NCBI GenBank assembly: GCA_021234155.1
Contig: JAJEKV010000065.1
Location: 6,516,446 to 6,580,445, forward strand
DNA from: Isoetes taiwanensis
Taxonomy: Eukaryota > Streptophyta > Lycopodiopsida > Isoetales > Isoetaceae
Reading direction: 5' to 3'
Length of the DNA: 64,000 bases
Shown here piece after piece: positions 33,549-44,571 of this stretch. The position numbers were made by a program, and so were the translations under genes. The notes under the pieces are model-generated. The model was not told the origin of the DNA and did no database searches. It saw only the letters and a list, made by a program, of their open reading frames with translations. How positions within the stretch are numbered: position 1 is the first letter of the stretch; every line of letters begins with the position of its first letter.

Positions 33549-35585
33549 TCATTGTAAATGCGTTGCCACACAATTTGCTCCTACTTTTTTAGTTTTTTTT
33601 TGTTCGGTGTTTTTTTTTTTGTGTTTTGGCAGCTCAACCTTCCCATATGATAAGAGTCTAGAGAAGGGAAGGCCGGTTTTGCTCTTCTTGCGCCTCCTGC
33701 TTTTCTTTGAACTTTCCTCAGTTCCTTTTACTGACAAATCTGTGTTAGCAGAATCGACCATCCTAGAACAAACTGGTTTATTGCTGTCATCAGCTACCAC
33801 TGGATCATTATCACAACTTTTACTTACTGCATTGTGATGTTTAGTCTTTGACTTTTTGTTGGTAAGCATCGGGGTTTGATCCATGGACTTACGCTTTCGG
33901 TCCTTCTTACTAAGCCTGTTATACTTTGGAACTTTCCATTCCTCAGTTCTATAAGGCGCAAGCCTTTTAATTGAGACATACTGATTGAGTTCTGCGTCAT
34001 CAGTCGTTAAGATTTCTTCTGGTGTAAGACCATACATGTTTGGTTTGAGTTTTTTATACTTGAACCTAGTAGGGAGATCACCAATCATGTCTTCATAGTC
34101 TAGCTTATAGTATTCTTCCAATTGCTTTTCCAAAGCCAACTTCTGTGCCAAAGAAACTTTGAAATTCTCATTTACTTCGTCATGTCCCTCTTCATCATTT
34201 ACGCCTGCTAATTTCTGCTGTTGCTTCATCCTGGCAGCCGCAAAACCAACAGATGTGTGGTCATCCCAACCTTTTGGAAGCCCTAACAACTCATCCTCCA
34301 CATCAAAATCTGGTTTTACCATGTCTTCAATATCACCATCTTCATCTCCAGCACAAAAATTGGCATCCACATCTTCTGCTTCATAATAACCTACGCCAAA
34401 TGCCTCATGCATTTTCCTATCATATTCTTCAGGATCAAAATCCTCATCAAGGTCCCGTTCGTCCAGGACATCAAGGCTACCAGCGCCAGCCACTGTCTTT
34501 ATCTTTGATAACTTTTCCATCAACTCCCTTTTCTTCACATTCTTCAGCCTTTTTAGTTCTTCTTGCCTGGCTAATGCAGCTTCCTGCGCTCGATCCTGTT
34601 TCTGTTTGCGTTGCTTCTTTCTAGCATCAGACTTCTTACGAACAGAATCGTCAATTATTCTGGAGTGGCCCAACACCTGATTTCCAGCACCTTCTTCAAA
34701 CCTAAAGTTATAGTCTGCTTCGTATTTATCTTGCTTCTCAAGTTCTTTTTCATCCTCACTAATATCATCAACAATTTCCCCATATGATGGTATTCGATTT
34801 TGGTCTTTGTCAACCCATCCCTGGTTAAGAAGGTAATCCTTTAAAAATTTCTCGTTTTCATCAAGCTCATTATCCCTGCCGAAATATTCTTCCAGCCGCC
34901 TGTTAATGTCAACGTCTTTCTTTTTCTGCTCAAATTCAGCAATGACTTCATCTGTCTCCTTCTTTTCCTTATCTAACTCCTCTTTGCTCTTCTTCCTAAT
35001 TTTCAAAAGTCCCCCAACATCCTCTGAGTCTGAATCTGCATCTGCAACACTCTGCAGAAATGCCTGTTTCAACTGCATCTGCTCCTCGGCATAGCTTAAT
35101 AAATTCCTTTTAGCCTTGTCCTTTCTTTTAGAAATAGACTCCAAATCTTCACCTTCTGGACCATCTTCCAAAAGCTGCTTTGCAACCACATCCTTCAAAT
35201 AAACACCTTTGGGCGTTCCTTTTCCTTTAGCCTTGGCCAGTTCATCTTCTCCTTTCTGCTCATTTTCCTCTTCATCATCATCATAAAATTTGACACCCTT
35301 AGAATAAATGACAGGATCGCGCTTCCTTATTTTCACAAGGGTATCAAGGATTTGTACCTCGGTTTTGTCAGGGAGTACTCCATTCTCATCCTCTTCTTCT
35401 TCTTCAGAGTCGGATTCTGATTCTGAGTTTACAACTAGGCCCTGTTTCTGCAGCTCTTCCAGGCGATGGAGATCTTCACGCTTCTTATTATGTTCAAAAC
35501 GACGAGCATACTGTTCATTCACCTTGAGCTCAGCCACAATACCATCATCGTCTCCATCGTCGAGCAGGGATTTCACCATAGCCAT
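33549..35585 (-). CDS. KRI1: KRI1-like ribosome biogenesis protein
   Basis: KRI1 is a nucleolar factor that works with the snoRNP protein KRR1 in 40S subunit assembly. The 678-residue frame is uninterrupted. The N-terminal motif VNEQYARRFEHNKKREDLHR is followed by acidic blocks (SESESDSEEEEEDE, DDDEEENEQ), a VYLKDVVAKQLLEDG segment, a DEDFDPEEYDRKM motif, and the conserved C-terminal domain (YKLDYEDMIGDLPTRFKYKK, YGLTPEEILTTDDAELNQYV, YRTEEWKVPKYNRLSKKDRK). The tail is Lys-rich. Start: ATG at 35585, with a second Met two codons on. There is no intron in the coding region. A telo-box lies just upstream (35591-35600). It is the one clearly intact host gene in the window and lies between two decaying retroelements. 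Confidence 0.93.
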   Translation of the reverse strand: MAMVKSLLDDGDDDGIVAELKVNEQYARRFEHNKKREDLHRLEELQKQGLVVNSESESDSEEEEEDENGVLPDKTEVQILDTLVKIRKRDPVIYSKGVKFYDDDEEENEQKGEDELAKAKGKGTPKGVYLKDVVAKQLLEDGPEGEDLESISKRKDKAKRNLLSYAEEQMQLKQAFLQSVADADSDSEDVGGLLKIRKKSKEELDKEKKETDEVIAEFEQKKKDVDINRRLEEYFGRDNELDENEKFLKDYLLNQGWVDKDQNRIPSYGEIVDDISEDEKELEKQDKYEADYNFRFEEGAGNQVLGHSRIIDDSVRKKSDARKKQRKQKQDRAQEAALARQEELKRLKNVKKRELMEKLSKIKTVAGAGSLDVLDERDLDEDFDPEEYDRKMHEAFGVGYYEAEDVDANFCAGDEDGDIEDMVKPDFDVEDELLGLPKGWDDHTSVGFAAARMKQQQKLAGVNDEEGHDEVNENFKVSLAQKLALEKQLEEYYKLDYEDMIGDLPTRFKYKKLKPNMYGLTPEEILTTDDAELNQYVSIKRLAPYRTEEWKVPKYNRLSKKDRKRKSMDQTPMLTNKKSKTKHHNAVSKSCDNDPVVADDSNKPVCSRMVDSANTDLSVKGTEESSKKSRRRKKSKTGLPFSRLLSYGKVELPKHKKKNTEQKKTKKVGANCVATHLQ

Positions 35586-35590
35586 GGAGA

Positions 35591-35600
35591 TTTAGGGTTT
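35591..35600 (-). promoter_or_regulatory. Telo-box in KRI1 leader
   Basis: Minus-strand aaaccctaaa, 6-15 bases upstream of the KRI1 ATG. AAACCCTA telo-boxes near the transcription start are characteristic of plant ribosome-biogenesis and translation genes, which fits the gene. Confidence 0.7.
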
Positions 35601-37341
35601 AATTTCTGAAAGTCAGTCTTAGGTTAAAACTTTTAACAGAAACCACTGGTTACTTTTCAAATTGTTCTCGTTTAGGTTCTCACCTGTTGTTTTCAGGTGC
35701 AGAGCTCCTCAGGTCCGGCCATGCTCGGACTTCTCACACAACTAGCCAACGTCCAATTTTTTTTCTACCAAAACCCTAATATTTTTCGCCAAACCACTAA
35801 CAAAATCATAGTAAGAAATCAAACCCTCACCCCCATTTTCCGCCAAACCATTACCACAATCATAGTAAGACATAATTTGCAAACCTTAAGGCAATGATTC
35901 TTTCAAGGGAAAACTCCCAAAATGCCCCTATAGTCATGTTTGCAAATGCTTTTTATGAAATTTTGGTTGAAACGAGAATATTTTAATCAAAAATAGATTT
36001 TTACGCGTCGGTTTTTTTTGCCAAACCATATAAAATATGTAAGCCAAATTAAGAAAAGGCGGCGACCTTTTCTGAGTTCCTTAAGGTTGGGGAAGTGATT
36101 GGGACAGAGATGGGGGATTTAGCTTGGGGAGACAGATGGGGGGCAAAATTGGGAGTGAGAGATGGGGGAAATATTTTGGGATGGTGAAGGGTAAGATCCG
36201 GAGCAACTAAAGGGAGCAACCACGGGGGAGAACTGAAGGGCGGCGATGGGGGCAACAACTGGAGCAAACTACCATTGTTGGAGCGTATATAGGAGCAGAG
36301 ACTGGCGTAGTAGCCGCCATCGATGCGAAACAGGTGTAAACACAATGGCCGGGGACGAAACCGGAGAAGCCGTGGCGGATGCAGAAACAGGACTAGAAAA
36401 TGCATTTGGTGGTTGCACGGTTGTCGTTGAGTTGTCGGGACCACAGGTGTCGTTGGCAAACTTTCTTCTAAACCACACGGCATAGAAGAAAAAAAATTGA
36501 AAATCTGTTATTGTGGTTGTTTGTGAGCTTTGTAATTTCTAGTTTTTAATCAATAGATTATCAAGTATTTGATATTTCATCAATGTTTTTTTGCTTTTTA
36601 TTTTTGATCAAAATCCAAAAAAAAAGAACAATTTCCTATAAACAACCACAACAATAAATTTTCAAATTTTACAAGTTTTTGATAATTATCATATTGCACT
36701 TCTATGTTTCAAAATTACCATATTGCCCTTATATGCAATTCAATTGAATTGAATGATTTTTATCGTTCATGGAGATTAATCGACCTATGAGAGCCGAAAA
36801 AGAAAGAGCAGTAGATGTATTACTGATCGGATTAAAAAAAACCCTCACCCCGAAGAGCAATATGGTAAATTTGGTAATTATCATATTGCCCATTTATGTT
36901 CTAAATTACTATATTGCCCCAATCACTATATTGCCTCTATACATAGTGTATAAGGAGGGGCAATATGGTTAAATTCGAAACATATGCATACATTTGGTAA
37001 TTACCAAAACTTGCAGGGCCATTTTAGTCGTTATCTTTTTTAACCTTCAGTTTATATTAATGTTGAAGTTTTGTAATTCTCATAGAAGCTCTTACAAGAT
37101 TATTTTTAATCTAGAATGCTTCTATGTTAATGGTATTGAGAATAGATTGCCACATAATACGTTCCAACATTACTACAAAGATAACAAGGTGCTAAAGGCA
37201 CTTGGAATGGCCTTGTGTGTTGTAGTTGTGACTTTGATGTGTGTTTCTTTTCATTTATGTTGTAGTTATGTCTAATCATATAAAACCATAACTGTAACTC
37301 CACCTGGAAAAGAAGATTGATGCAGTCCTGCACGATCCTTA
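35601..37341. other. Intergenic, AT-rich with MITE-like inverted repeat
   Basis: The divergent side of the KRI1 promoter. There is an AT-rich block with repeated ccataacaaatcatagtaaga-like phrases (35800-35880), a purine/G-rich stretch (36090-36260), an inverted repeat (36497-36666) and repeated atattgccc words (36670-36970). No gene recognised. A Pro-rich minus-strand frame at 36483-36049 looks like low-complexity sequence. Confidence 0.5.
36497..36666. repeat. MITE-like inverted repeat
   Basis: The arm 36497-36524 (ttgaaaatctgttattgtgg...) pairs with 36640-36666 (...ccacaacaataaattttcaa) with few mismatches around a spacer of about 115 bases. Confidence 0.7.
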
Positions 37342-38958
37342 TGTGATCCTTCACAAGGTTCATGCTTAGGCCTTCACAATCCTCCAAGCTCTTGCCTTCT
37401 CCCATAAAATTCATCTCTGACTTCCTCAGCTTTACAAAAGCTCTTGCAAAATCCTTTTTTCCAATTGTTTATATGAATTACATACTACTTGTATGCCAAA
37501 TATGCATACATACGTACATAAATAACATACATTGGTCCATCAAGTGGCCAGGATCATCACTCTCTACCAGAGATGATCCCTCTATGTGATGTCCCCTGCT
37601 CATACATGGTGCCCCGCACATATAGAATTGGAGTTCATCCCTCCTATCAGTGTATATCCACTAACACGAGGTCGTCTACCTATCATCAGGTTCATGATGG
37701 TGAGCAAGAACCGGGCGTAAGAATAGGCGTGTCATTGAACCGTTTCCACGAGGGATGCCTAGGCTAGCGGAGCGCATAAAATATAAGCACATAGCATCAC
37801 ATAAAACACATATCCACCTCGAAGGGTGGCTCAACATAACATCTGAACAACAAATATCAGTAATATCAACAAAGAAGGAAAGTTCTACCCAAGGCTCAAA
37901 CTCATGGGGATTGATTGATGGCTTGGGTCTCCAGAGGCCAATGCAAACAGAATTCACGACAAATGGATTTGATTGGCATAAGAACATGGCTATTGGGCAG
38001 TCCACTCCATTTGCCCCTCCTGTATATACTTTGCAAATAGGCTGAAAAGTGTTGGAGATGTGACCTTCCGGGTGCATAGTTAGAGGGATTACTCTTGGGT
38101 TGCATCTCCCCAGTCCCGATAGACAGGAGGGAATCACTTCCCTCTAGAAGGTCAATGCCAACTACAGGCGAGCTACAGCGCCACTGCTCATCTACGATTT
38201 GAACCCCATTGAGGCGACGTATCACTAGGAGGTGTCGAGCCCATAGCTTATCCACACTCAGTGGGAAACTATTAGGCCTAGCCCACAACGTTCCCCGGCC
38301 GTTGCTATGTACCAAAAGAATCAACTGTAGCCGAATAAGCCTTCCTTATCAGCTGGTCCAACCCTAGGCGGGCTCCTATGCACATGCCGCAATTATTGGG
38401 TACTAATGAGGTTACTTTAGAAACATCTACAAAGGCTCTGGGTCTCTATCCCCCCTTCCCAATACATAAGAGGTGCGTACAGAGTAATACTATCATTCAA
38501 TGAATTGAAATAACAGAATAGATATCTGATTGATCTACTCTTACACATGATTAGGTTCGTTCGTTGGAGGCTGAGGGACTAAAAAGAAATGCAAACTTGG
38601 CTCAATGCCGGTTGAGAAGCTGACAATGCACATCAGATCAACTACATACTATATCCTTGACTTGCTCCCAGTCCTCGGACGGCATCCATGCTATCGGGTA
38701 GCTCAGGATGATCGAGTCTTGGCAATCTGCTTGGGAAAGCGAGCTCCACAGTGCTGGCAAGTCGGAATGGATTTGTCACAAGTGCAATGCAAGCTTACAC
38801 TTTTAGGGTTCCAAACTTCTTATATCATTATGCTTTTAGGGTTGGTATCTCAAAGGTCACGGTATCTAAAAGGTCACCTAGGGCCAAGCCACTGGGTTAT
38901 ATTCACATGTTAATGGTTCCAATAGTCATATTCCAGGGTATAACCCTATACGGTTTCA
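37342..38958 (-). repeat. LTR copy 1 of a tandem pair (lacks its terminal 45 bp)
   Basis: It starts TGTGATCCTTCACAAGG, is nearly identical to 38959-40661 across its length, but stops at cggtttca, lacking the last bases that carry the GTCACA terminus. Differences include a shorter form at the cccaccctagg region (about 38365) and at the ggctgaggga region (about 38570). Confidence 0.8.
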
Positions 38959-40661
38959 TGTGATCCTTCACAAGGTTCATGCTTAGGCCTTCACAATCCT
39001 TCAAGCTCTTGCCTTCTCCCATAAAATTCGTCCCTGACTTCCTCAGCTTTACAAAAGCTCTTGCAAAATCCTTTTTTCCAATTGTTTATATGAATTACAT
39101 ACTACTTGTATGCCAAATATGCATACATGCATACATAAATACATACATTGGTCCATCAAGTGGCCAGGATCATTACACTCCACCAGAGATGATCCCTCTA
39201 TGTGATGTCCCCTGCTCATACATGGTGCCCCGCACATATAGAATTGGAGTTCATCCCTCCTATCAGCATATATCCACTAACACGAGGTCGTCTACCTATC
39301 ATCAGGTTCATGATGGTGAGCAAGAACCCGAAGCAGAAGAATAGATGTGTCATTCGAACCGTTTCCCTGGGGATCTGCCTAGCTGCGGAAGCGCATAAAA
39401 TATAAGCATATAGCATCACATAAAACACATATCCACCTCGAAGGGTGGCTCAACATAACATCTGAACAACAAATATCAGTAATATCAACAAAGAAGGAAA
39501 GTTCTACCCAAGGCTCAAACTCATGGGGATTGATTGATGGCTTGGGTCTCCAGAGGCCAATGCAAACAGAATTCACGACAAATGGATTTGATTGGCATAA
39601 GAACGTGGCTATTGGGCAGTCCACTCCATTTGCCCCTCCTGTATATACTTTGCAAATAGGCTAAAAAGTGTTGGAGATGTGACCTTCCGGGTGCATAGTT
39701 AGAGGGATTACTCCTGGGTTGCATCGCCCCAGTCCCGATGAGACAGGAGGGAATCCCTTCCCTCTAGAAGGTCAATGCCAACTATAGGCGAGCTACAGCG
39801 CCACTGTTCATCTATGATTTGAACCCCATTGAGGCGACGTATCACTAGGAGGTGTCGAGCCCATAGCTTATCCACACTCAGTGGGAAACTATTAGGCCTA
39901 GCCCACAACGTTCCCCGGCCGTTGCTATGTACCAAAAGAATCAACTGTAGCCGAATAAGCCTTCCTTATCAGCTGGTCCAACCCTGCCACCCACAGCCAG
40001 GCGGGCTCCTATGCACAGGCCACAATTATTGGGTACTAATGAGGTTACTTTAGAAACATCTACAAAGGCTCTGGGTCTCTATCCCCCCTTCCCAATACAT
40101 AAGAGGTGCGCACAGAGTAATACTATCATTCAATGAATTGAAATAACAGAATAGATATCTGATTTATCTACTCTTACACATAATTAGGTTCATTCGTTGG
40201 AGGCTGAGATCTGGGGACCTAGATGTCTGCTAAGACTAAAAAGAAATGCAAACTTGGCTCAATACCGGTTGAGAAGCTGACAATGCACATCAGATCAACT
40301 ACATACTAGAGCCTTGACTTGCTCCCAGTCCTCGGACGGCATCCATGCTATCGGGTAGCTCAGGATGATCAAGTCTTGGCAATCTGCTTGGGAAAGCGAG
40401 CTCCACAGTGCTGGCAAGTCGGAATGGATTTGTCACAAGTGCAATGCAAGCTTACACTTTTAGGGTTCCAAACTTCTTATATCATGATGCTTTTAGGGTT
40501 GGTATCTAAAAGGTCACGGTATCTAAAAGGTCACCTAGGGCCATGCCACTGGGTTATATTCACATGTTAATAGTTCCAATAGTCATATTCCAGGGTATAA
40601 CCCTATACGGTTTCCATTATAATATACGTATTCACATCGCATATTATGCTGGAACGTCACA
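38959..40661 (-). repeat. 3' LTR, complete, copy 2 of the tandem pair
   Basis: 1703 bp, plus-strand TGTGATCC to GGAACGTCACA. On the minus strand it begins TGTGACGTTCCAGC directly after a purine tract (aaggtggagagaa, 40674-40662), so it is the 3' LTR of a minus-strand element. It shares ordered phrases with 51780-53337 but is clearly diverged from it. Confidence 0.8.
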
Positions 40662-40674
40662 TTCTCTCCACCTT
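40662..40674 (-). other. Polypurine tract
   Basis: Minus-strand aaggtggagagaa immediately before the LTR start TGTGACG. It is nearly the same as the tract before the LTR at 55018 (aagggtgggagaa). Confidence 0.75.
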
Positions 40675-40820
40675 GAGTTCATGTTGTCCGCAGCATCATG
40701 AGTCTCCCCACCTTGGAAACTTGCATGATCCCTGTTGGACTCGTTTGATGCATGCAATTACAAGGTAATTAGTGAATATTAAAGTTTTACAAAATTATAG
40801 CAAGGTGATTAGTTAATGCC

Positions 40821-41566
40821 CTACTTTAAGCATGTCGTTATAGTCAAGCATACCCAACATGTGAATGCTTCTTCTTCCTGTTTGGATTCTTGGCATACAC
40901 CCTGCAGCAGCAGTCCATGACTGCCGGATGCTACAAAGCTGCCATGCTCATGATCACAAAACAAGAACAAGACAAAGAAATATGCACAAAGAATGAGGGA
41001 AACGTGGCCAAGTGAGGCTCTCCAAATTTGAGATAAACCTGAGTACATCTGAAGATCTAACCAGGATTCTACATTAAGACCTCCCCTAGACTTACCATCA
41101 AACTGTGCTAATTTCCTGTTCTTCCATATGCTGGTAATAGCTGTGTCCACGGTCTTGCGGTACTCCTTATCATTCTTAGCATGGTGACCTGACGACACGG
41201 ATGATTCTGAAGATTCAGAGGTGTCGGTCTGGGAAGACGTAGCATTGTCAGAAGAAGGACTTCTATGTCGCTTGGCATGGCGTTTTTTGCGTGCATGCAC
41301 GGGTGCTGGTGCCGGTAAAGGTGCGGGTGGCTGTGGTGGTGGTGGATTCGCCAGCAAAGGCGGCATCTCAGGACCACATTCAGGTGCCATTTGGGGAGGA
41401 TTGGTCTACAACACATAAGCCTGAGATCACCGAGTTGACGCTTGATGAGTATCAACTCTTGTTCAGGTGTGAGGCGACCTGCATCCGAGGGCATATGCCA
41501 TGGGCCATTGCCTGCATGGTCTGAAGACAATTTGCAAGAATAGATAAGGACCCAAGTGCTATACAA
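40821..41566 (-). pseudogene. gag-like remnant of right histone-carrying element
   Basis: Two overlapping minus-strand frames: SDAGRLTPEQELILIKRQLG (in 41566-41108), then in another frame a Pro/Ala-rich linker (ANPPPPQPPAPLPAPAPV), a basic Arg/His/Lys block, a Ser/Thr block (SSQTDTSESSESSVSS), and IWKNRKLAQFDGKSRGG with NVESWLDLQMYS. FDGKS...ESWL resembles the start of the capsid region of Ty3/gypsy gag. No capsid end, zinc knuckle or pol follows before the LTR, so the rest is deleted or was never there. Confidence 0.5.
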
Positions 41567-41709
41567 AGAACAAAAATACTAAGTAAGAAAAATTGCATAC
41601 TCAAAAATGCAAGCAACCCGAGACAATATTATATTAATAAATGGCGATTGAAAATGCCATATTAAAATTACATAAAAATTTGATACAAGAGTTTGATAAA
41701 AGTCTAAAA

Positions 41710-42658
41710 CTAAGAGCTTGATCCTGCAACATCTTGCATTTCGGTATCATACTCAGGTTCAGGTCGATGCTGTAAAAGTAATAGACTAGGATTAACAGAA
41801 GAAGCAGCTTCTGAAGCGATCTCCGGAGGAAGGTTGGCAGTTAACGGCGCGGCAACCAACAGATTCAAGTTCATCCAAGAGCCAATGTCGTGGCAAAAAA
41901 CAGCAATGGCGAGATCACGATTGACCAGAATGGCTTGGTCGGTGTTGGAAGCCAATTTCTTATGACCTGTTGTAGCAGAAAGGGCCCTGAGCTTCCATAT
42001 AGTTGCCTCAGCCTCTGGTGCAATGGGCTTGGTGAAGAAAAGTACTTGTTTGCTGGTGAAGGCAGACAAGAAGAATCGGGTCAGCTGGCACTTCAAATTG
42101 GGTAAGTCGGATTGAGTCGATGAAGCCAATTGAGTCTCGAAATTTGCAGGTAACTTCTCTTCTTGTTTGAGTTCCTTTTCTTCCTGGGCATATTGGGCCT
42201 CATCACAAAGATCCTCCGTTGTGGGGTCTGCTTCCATTTTAATTACCACGTCGTTAATGTTAGGGACGTATGGTGCTGTAGCATGGAAAGCTGACTCCGG
42301 CACTTGTGTGGGCGCATCTTGAATGACTAGCTGGCGTAACGACAACAACGCATTGATAGGCTCAATATCAAGTGGCTGATAATTGAGCAGTTTGTGCATC
42401 TCCGGTGGGTAAACCGGTCGGGAATAGTCCAGAAAGTCATCCTGACCCTGGCAATATTCGGCCAAGTCATAGAGAAGGTGAGCTGTCCGAACCCTGCCCT
42501 GGTTGGCAATGTGTTGGAATGCCCACTGAATGTCGGTGATTAAAAGATAATCCTGCTCTCCGACTCTTATAATTGGAAGTGTGTCTAAACCAGCTAGGGT
42601 CTGGCCTTTAGTACGGGGCAAGGATTTCTCAGTGGCCAACTGCTTCTATCGAGCGAAG
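41710..42658 (-). CDS. ORF gamma of right histone-carrying element
   Basis: A 309-codon open frame: LPRTKGQTLAGLDTLPIIRV, DYLLITDIQWAFQHIANQGR, TAHLLYDLAEYCQGQDDFLD, EPINALLSLRQLVIQDAPTQ, YVPNINDVVIKMEAD, an acidic stretch, then AEATIWKLRALSATTGHKKL, ILVNRDLAIAVFCHDIGSWM and an acidic Ser end. I recognise no domain; the left element carries a homologue (27094-27505). If the LTR array at 42671-49162 is removed, the frame runs back into ORF beta (..DELISYSDFAR, one TAG, KQLATEK..), so beta and gamma were probably one gene of about 500 codons. Confidence 0.7.
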
Positions 42659-42670
42659 TCAGAATAGCTA

Positions 42671-43476
42671 TGATACGGAGTCATAGCACGGGGGAGTGGT
42701 CCACAGCGCCAGGGTTATGTGGCATGGCAAAAATATGGCAAAGTTGTGGAAACATGGCAAATATTACTCATGTATCTAGGGACCTTTATTCTTATGGGAA
42801 ATACAAGGTAAAGGTGGTTGCACAAACATGGAAGGGGTCGAGGCACCATCATTGGGATGATTATTGGTTGAGGAAAAGGCCATAGATAATATCCATATGA
42901 TAAGTCAAGAAGATATTTTGAGAAAAAGGCAACTGCATGCTAAAAAAGGCTAAAGTCGCAGAGAGATCTATAAATAAAACCAAAACTTCAGTTGGACATA
43001 TCTCCGCAACCAGAGCTCCGATTGAGGCGACCTTTACCTCGTTGGAACCGGCTCGAAGTCTAATTTCCGAATTGGGGTGGCACATATCCCACTTCATCCG
43101 TATGAGGGAGTAATGGCCGAAAAGGTGACAGGGGGTCACAAATTACTGCCATAGCGACTTCACAGATCTGCAATTGCTTTTATGATGTGTGGCTACGTGG
43201 AGTAGCTAGACTAACCTGGAGGGCCAATAAGCCAGATATTGTCTTTGCCCAATGGTCTACGTGGAGTAGCCAGATATTGTTTGCTCATGGTCTACGCGGA
43301 GTAGCCAGATACTGTTTGCTGAGCCAGTTGCATTGCCATAACCTTGTGGACCCGGTTGGGTGGTTAACCGTGTTCTTCAATGTATTTGTTTGAGATATAT
43401 GATAATTGGATCTTGTTCTTCAAATAAGATGCTGTTGTTCAGTTATTAGTTTCTCCATAAACAATGAATCGTATCA
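42671..43476 (+). repeat. Array LTR 1 (outer subtype)
   Basis: 806 bp. Carries the insertion gaggaaaaggccatagataa near 42861-42885 and the form gacagggggtcac, both shared with LTR 4 and absent from LTRs 2 and 3. Confidence 0.92.
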
Positions 43477-43478
43477 AG

Positions 43479-43490
43479 TGGTATCAGAGC
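43479..43490 (+). other. Primer-binding site, array unit 1
   Basis: tggtatcagagc, a perfect match to the plant initiator-Met tRNA complement, 2 bp after LTR 1. Equivalent sites lie at 45364-45375 and 47263-47274. Confidence 0.93.
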
Positions 43491-43738
43491 GGAAGTTGTG
43501 ATTCTTGTGGAATCTATGGGCTATGGAAACATCACCGTGATTTGAATTCCTACTTCTGATTTGAATCAAAGAAGATGGAACTAGTGGTGGTATTATACTC
43601 TAAGGCTGCGACACACCAAGAATCTTGCAAGTTTGTCCTGCAAGTACAGTTGGGTTGAACTTCGTCAAAAAGTGTGTTGGGGTTAAATATGTGAACTGGC
43701 GAATCCTTGGAGCGTGGCGTCCAAGTAAGGAGGATTTG

Positions 43739-43969
43739 ATGACTACTGCTGCAAGTGAAGCTGGAGCATCAGCAGCAGAGAAAAGAAAAGTTCGATGCTT
43801 TCGTGGAGAATGCTCGAAGCGTATAGGGACCGACTTGTTGAGAACGAGTTCGGATTATTGGGAAAATTCCTATGATTCTTTTGGGGATTATGGAATAAAT
43901 AAAAGCATCTTGCTTGGGATTGCAGAGTCAGATCGTGGTGATCTGAGAGGCCGATTGGCAGTGGTATAA
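43739..43969 (+). CDS. Small conserved ORF in array unit 1
   Basis: 76 codons from ATG (MTTAASEAGASAAEKRKVRC, ...SDYWENSYDSFGDYGINK). An identical copy lies in unit 2 and a frameshifted one in unit 3. It may be a degenerate gag start, since a neighbouring frame reads KFDAFVENAR. The open frame extends upstream without a Met (from 43625). Coding status is uncertain. Confidence 0.35.
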   Translation: MTTAASEAGASAAEKRKVRCFRGECSKRIGTDLLRTSSDYWENSYDSFGDYGINKSILLGIAESDRGDLRGRLAVV

Positions 43970-44205
43970 ATCTTTGACTTGGAAGTCATATTAACACTTG
44001 ACCTTATTTGTAGGTTTGCTTAGTGATAAGCATTGGGAAGGAACTTTATGGACAAGTTGTCAAGGATATGGATGCTAAAATTTGGATGCGGAATCTCAAA
44101 TTATTTCCTATGGGACAGACTTATGGGTAAAGCTTGTAAGTTGATTTTCTTTATGCGGAATAGAGAATAAGAATTTTATTTCTTGTGTGTACCCATGGTG
44201 GATTG

Positions 44206-44422
44206 GTATCGTGGAGATACTGTATCGTGGAGATATTGTATCGTGGAGATACAATCAAGTAGTACCACGGAGGTACGAAAGATCATAAAGCACTGCGGAG
44301 GTACAAGGATATATCGTATTGTGGAAGTACGCGGATATCCATAACTGCCTCTAGAGTTTTGCAGGGATCTAAAATAATGGAAACGTGGAGGTTCCAATGG
44401 GTATAAGGTACCGTGGAAGTAC
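44206..44422 (+). repeat. Cluster of short hairpins with GTGGA-type loops (unit 1)
   Basis: Eight sites follow the plan 5-base stem, GTGGA-like loop, 5-base stem: 44206 GTATC/GATAC, 44222 GTATC/GATAT, 44238 GTATC/GATAC, 44262 GTACC/GGTAC (loop ACGGA), 44290 (weak), about 44322 GTATT/AGTAC, 44380 GAAAC/GGTTC (one mismatch), 44408 GTACC/AGTAC (one mismatch). The loop stays while the stems change together. Three more with CTAC/GTAG stems lie in each LTR (43192, 43257, 43292 in LTR 1). Confidence 0.75.
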
Positions 44423-44571
44423 AATAACTTATATAACTGTTTCCTAAGTTCGCAGGGTCTAGGAACTCCCAGGTGTACGTTGAATATGGAACAACCACCT
44501 TGAGAAGGGATGGACCAAACTGGAACGTACTCGGACGATCGCGGACGATATCTTTTTGAGAAGGGATGGAC

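Noticed and set aside
34159-35094. Ser/Phe-rich plus-strand frames opposite KRI1
   Set aside because: They are antisense shadows of the acidic KRI1 codons (gaa/gat read as ttc/atc).
36049-36483. 144-codon Pro/Leu-rich minus-strand frame
   Set aside because: Low-complexity translation of a G/A-rich stretch, with no domain and overlapping frames on the other strand.
42600-42658. FAR-KQLATEKS upstream of gamma resembles the H3 tail motif RKQLATKAARKS
   Set aside because: The left copy has FVRWK-LAEEMP at this place, so the likeness is not conserved and is probably chance.
44206-44422. CRISPR-like array
   Set aside because: Plant nuclear DNA; repeats are imperfect, closely packed and stem-variable, with no spacers of even length and no cas genes.
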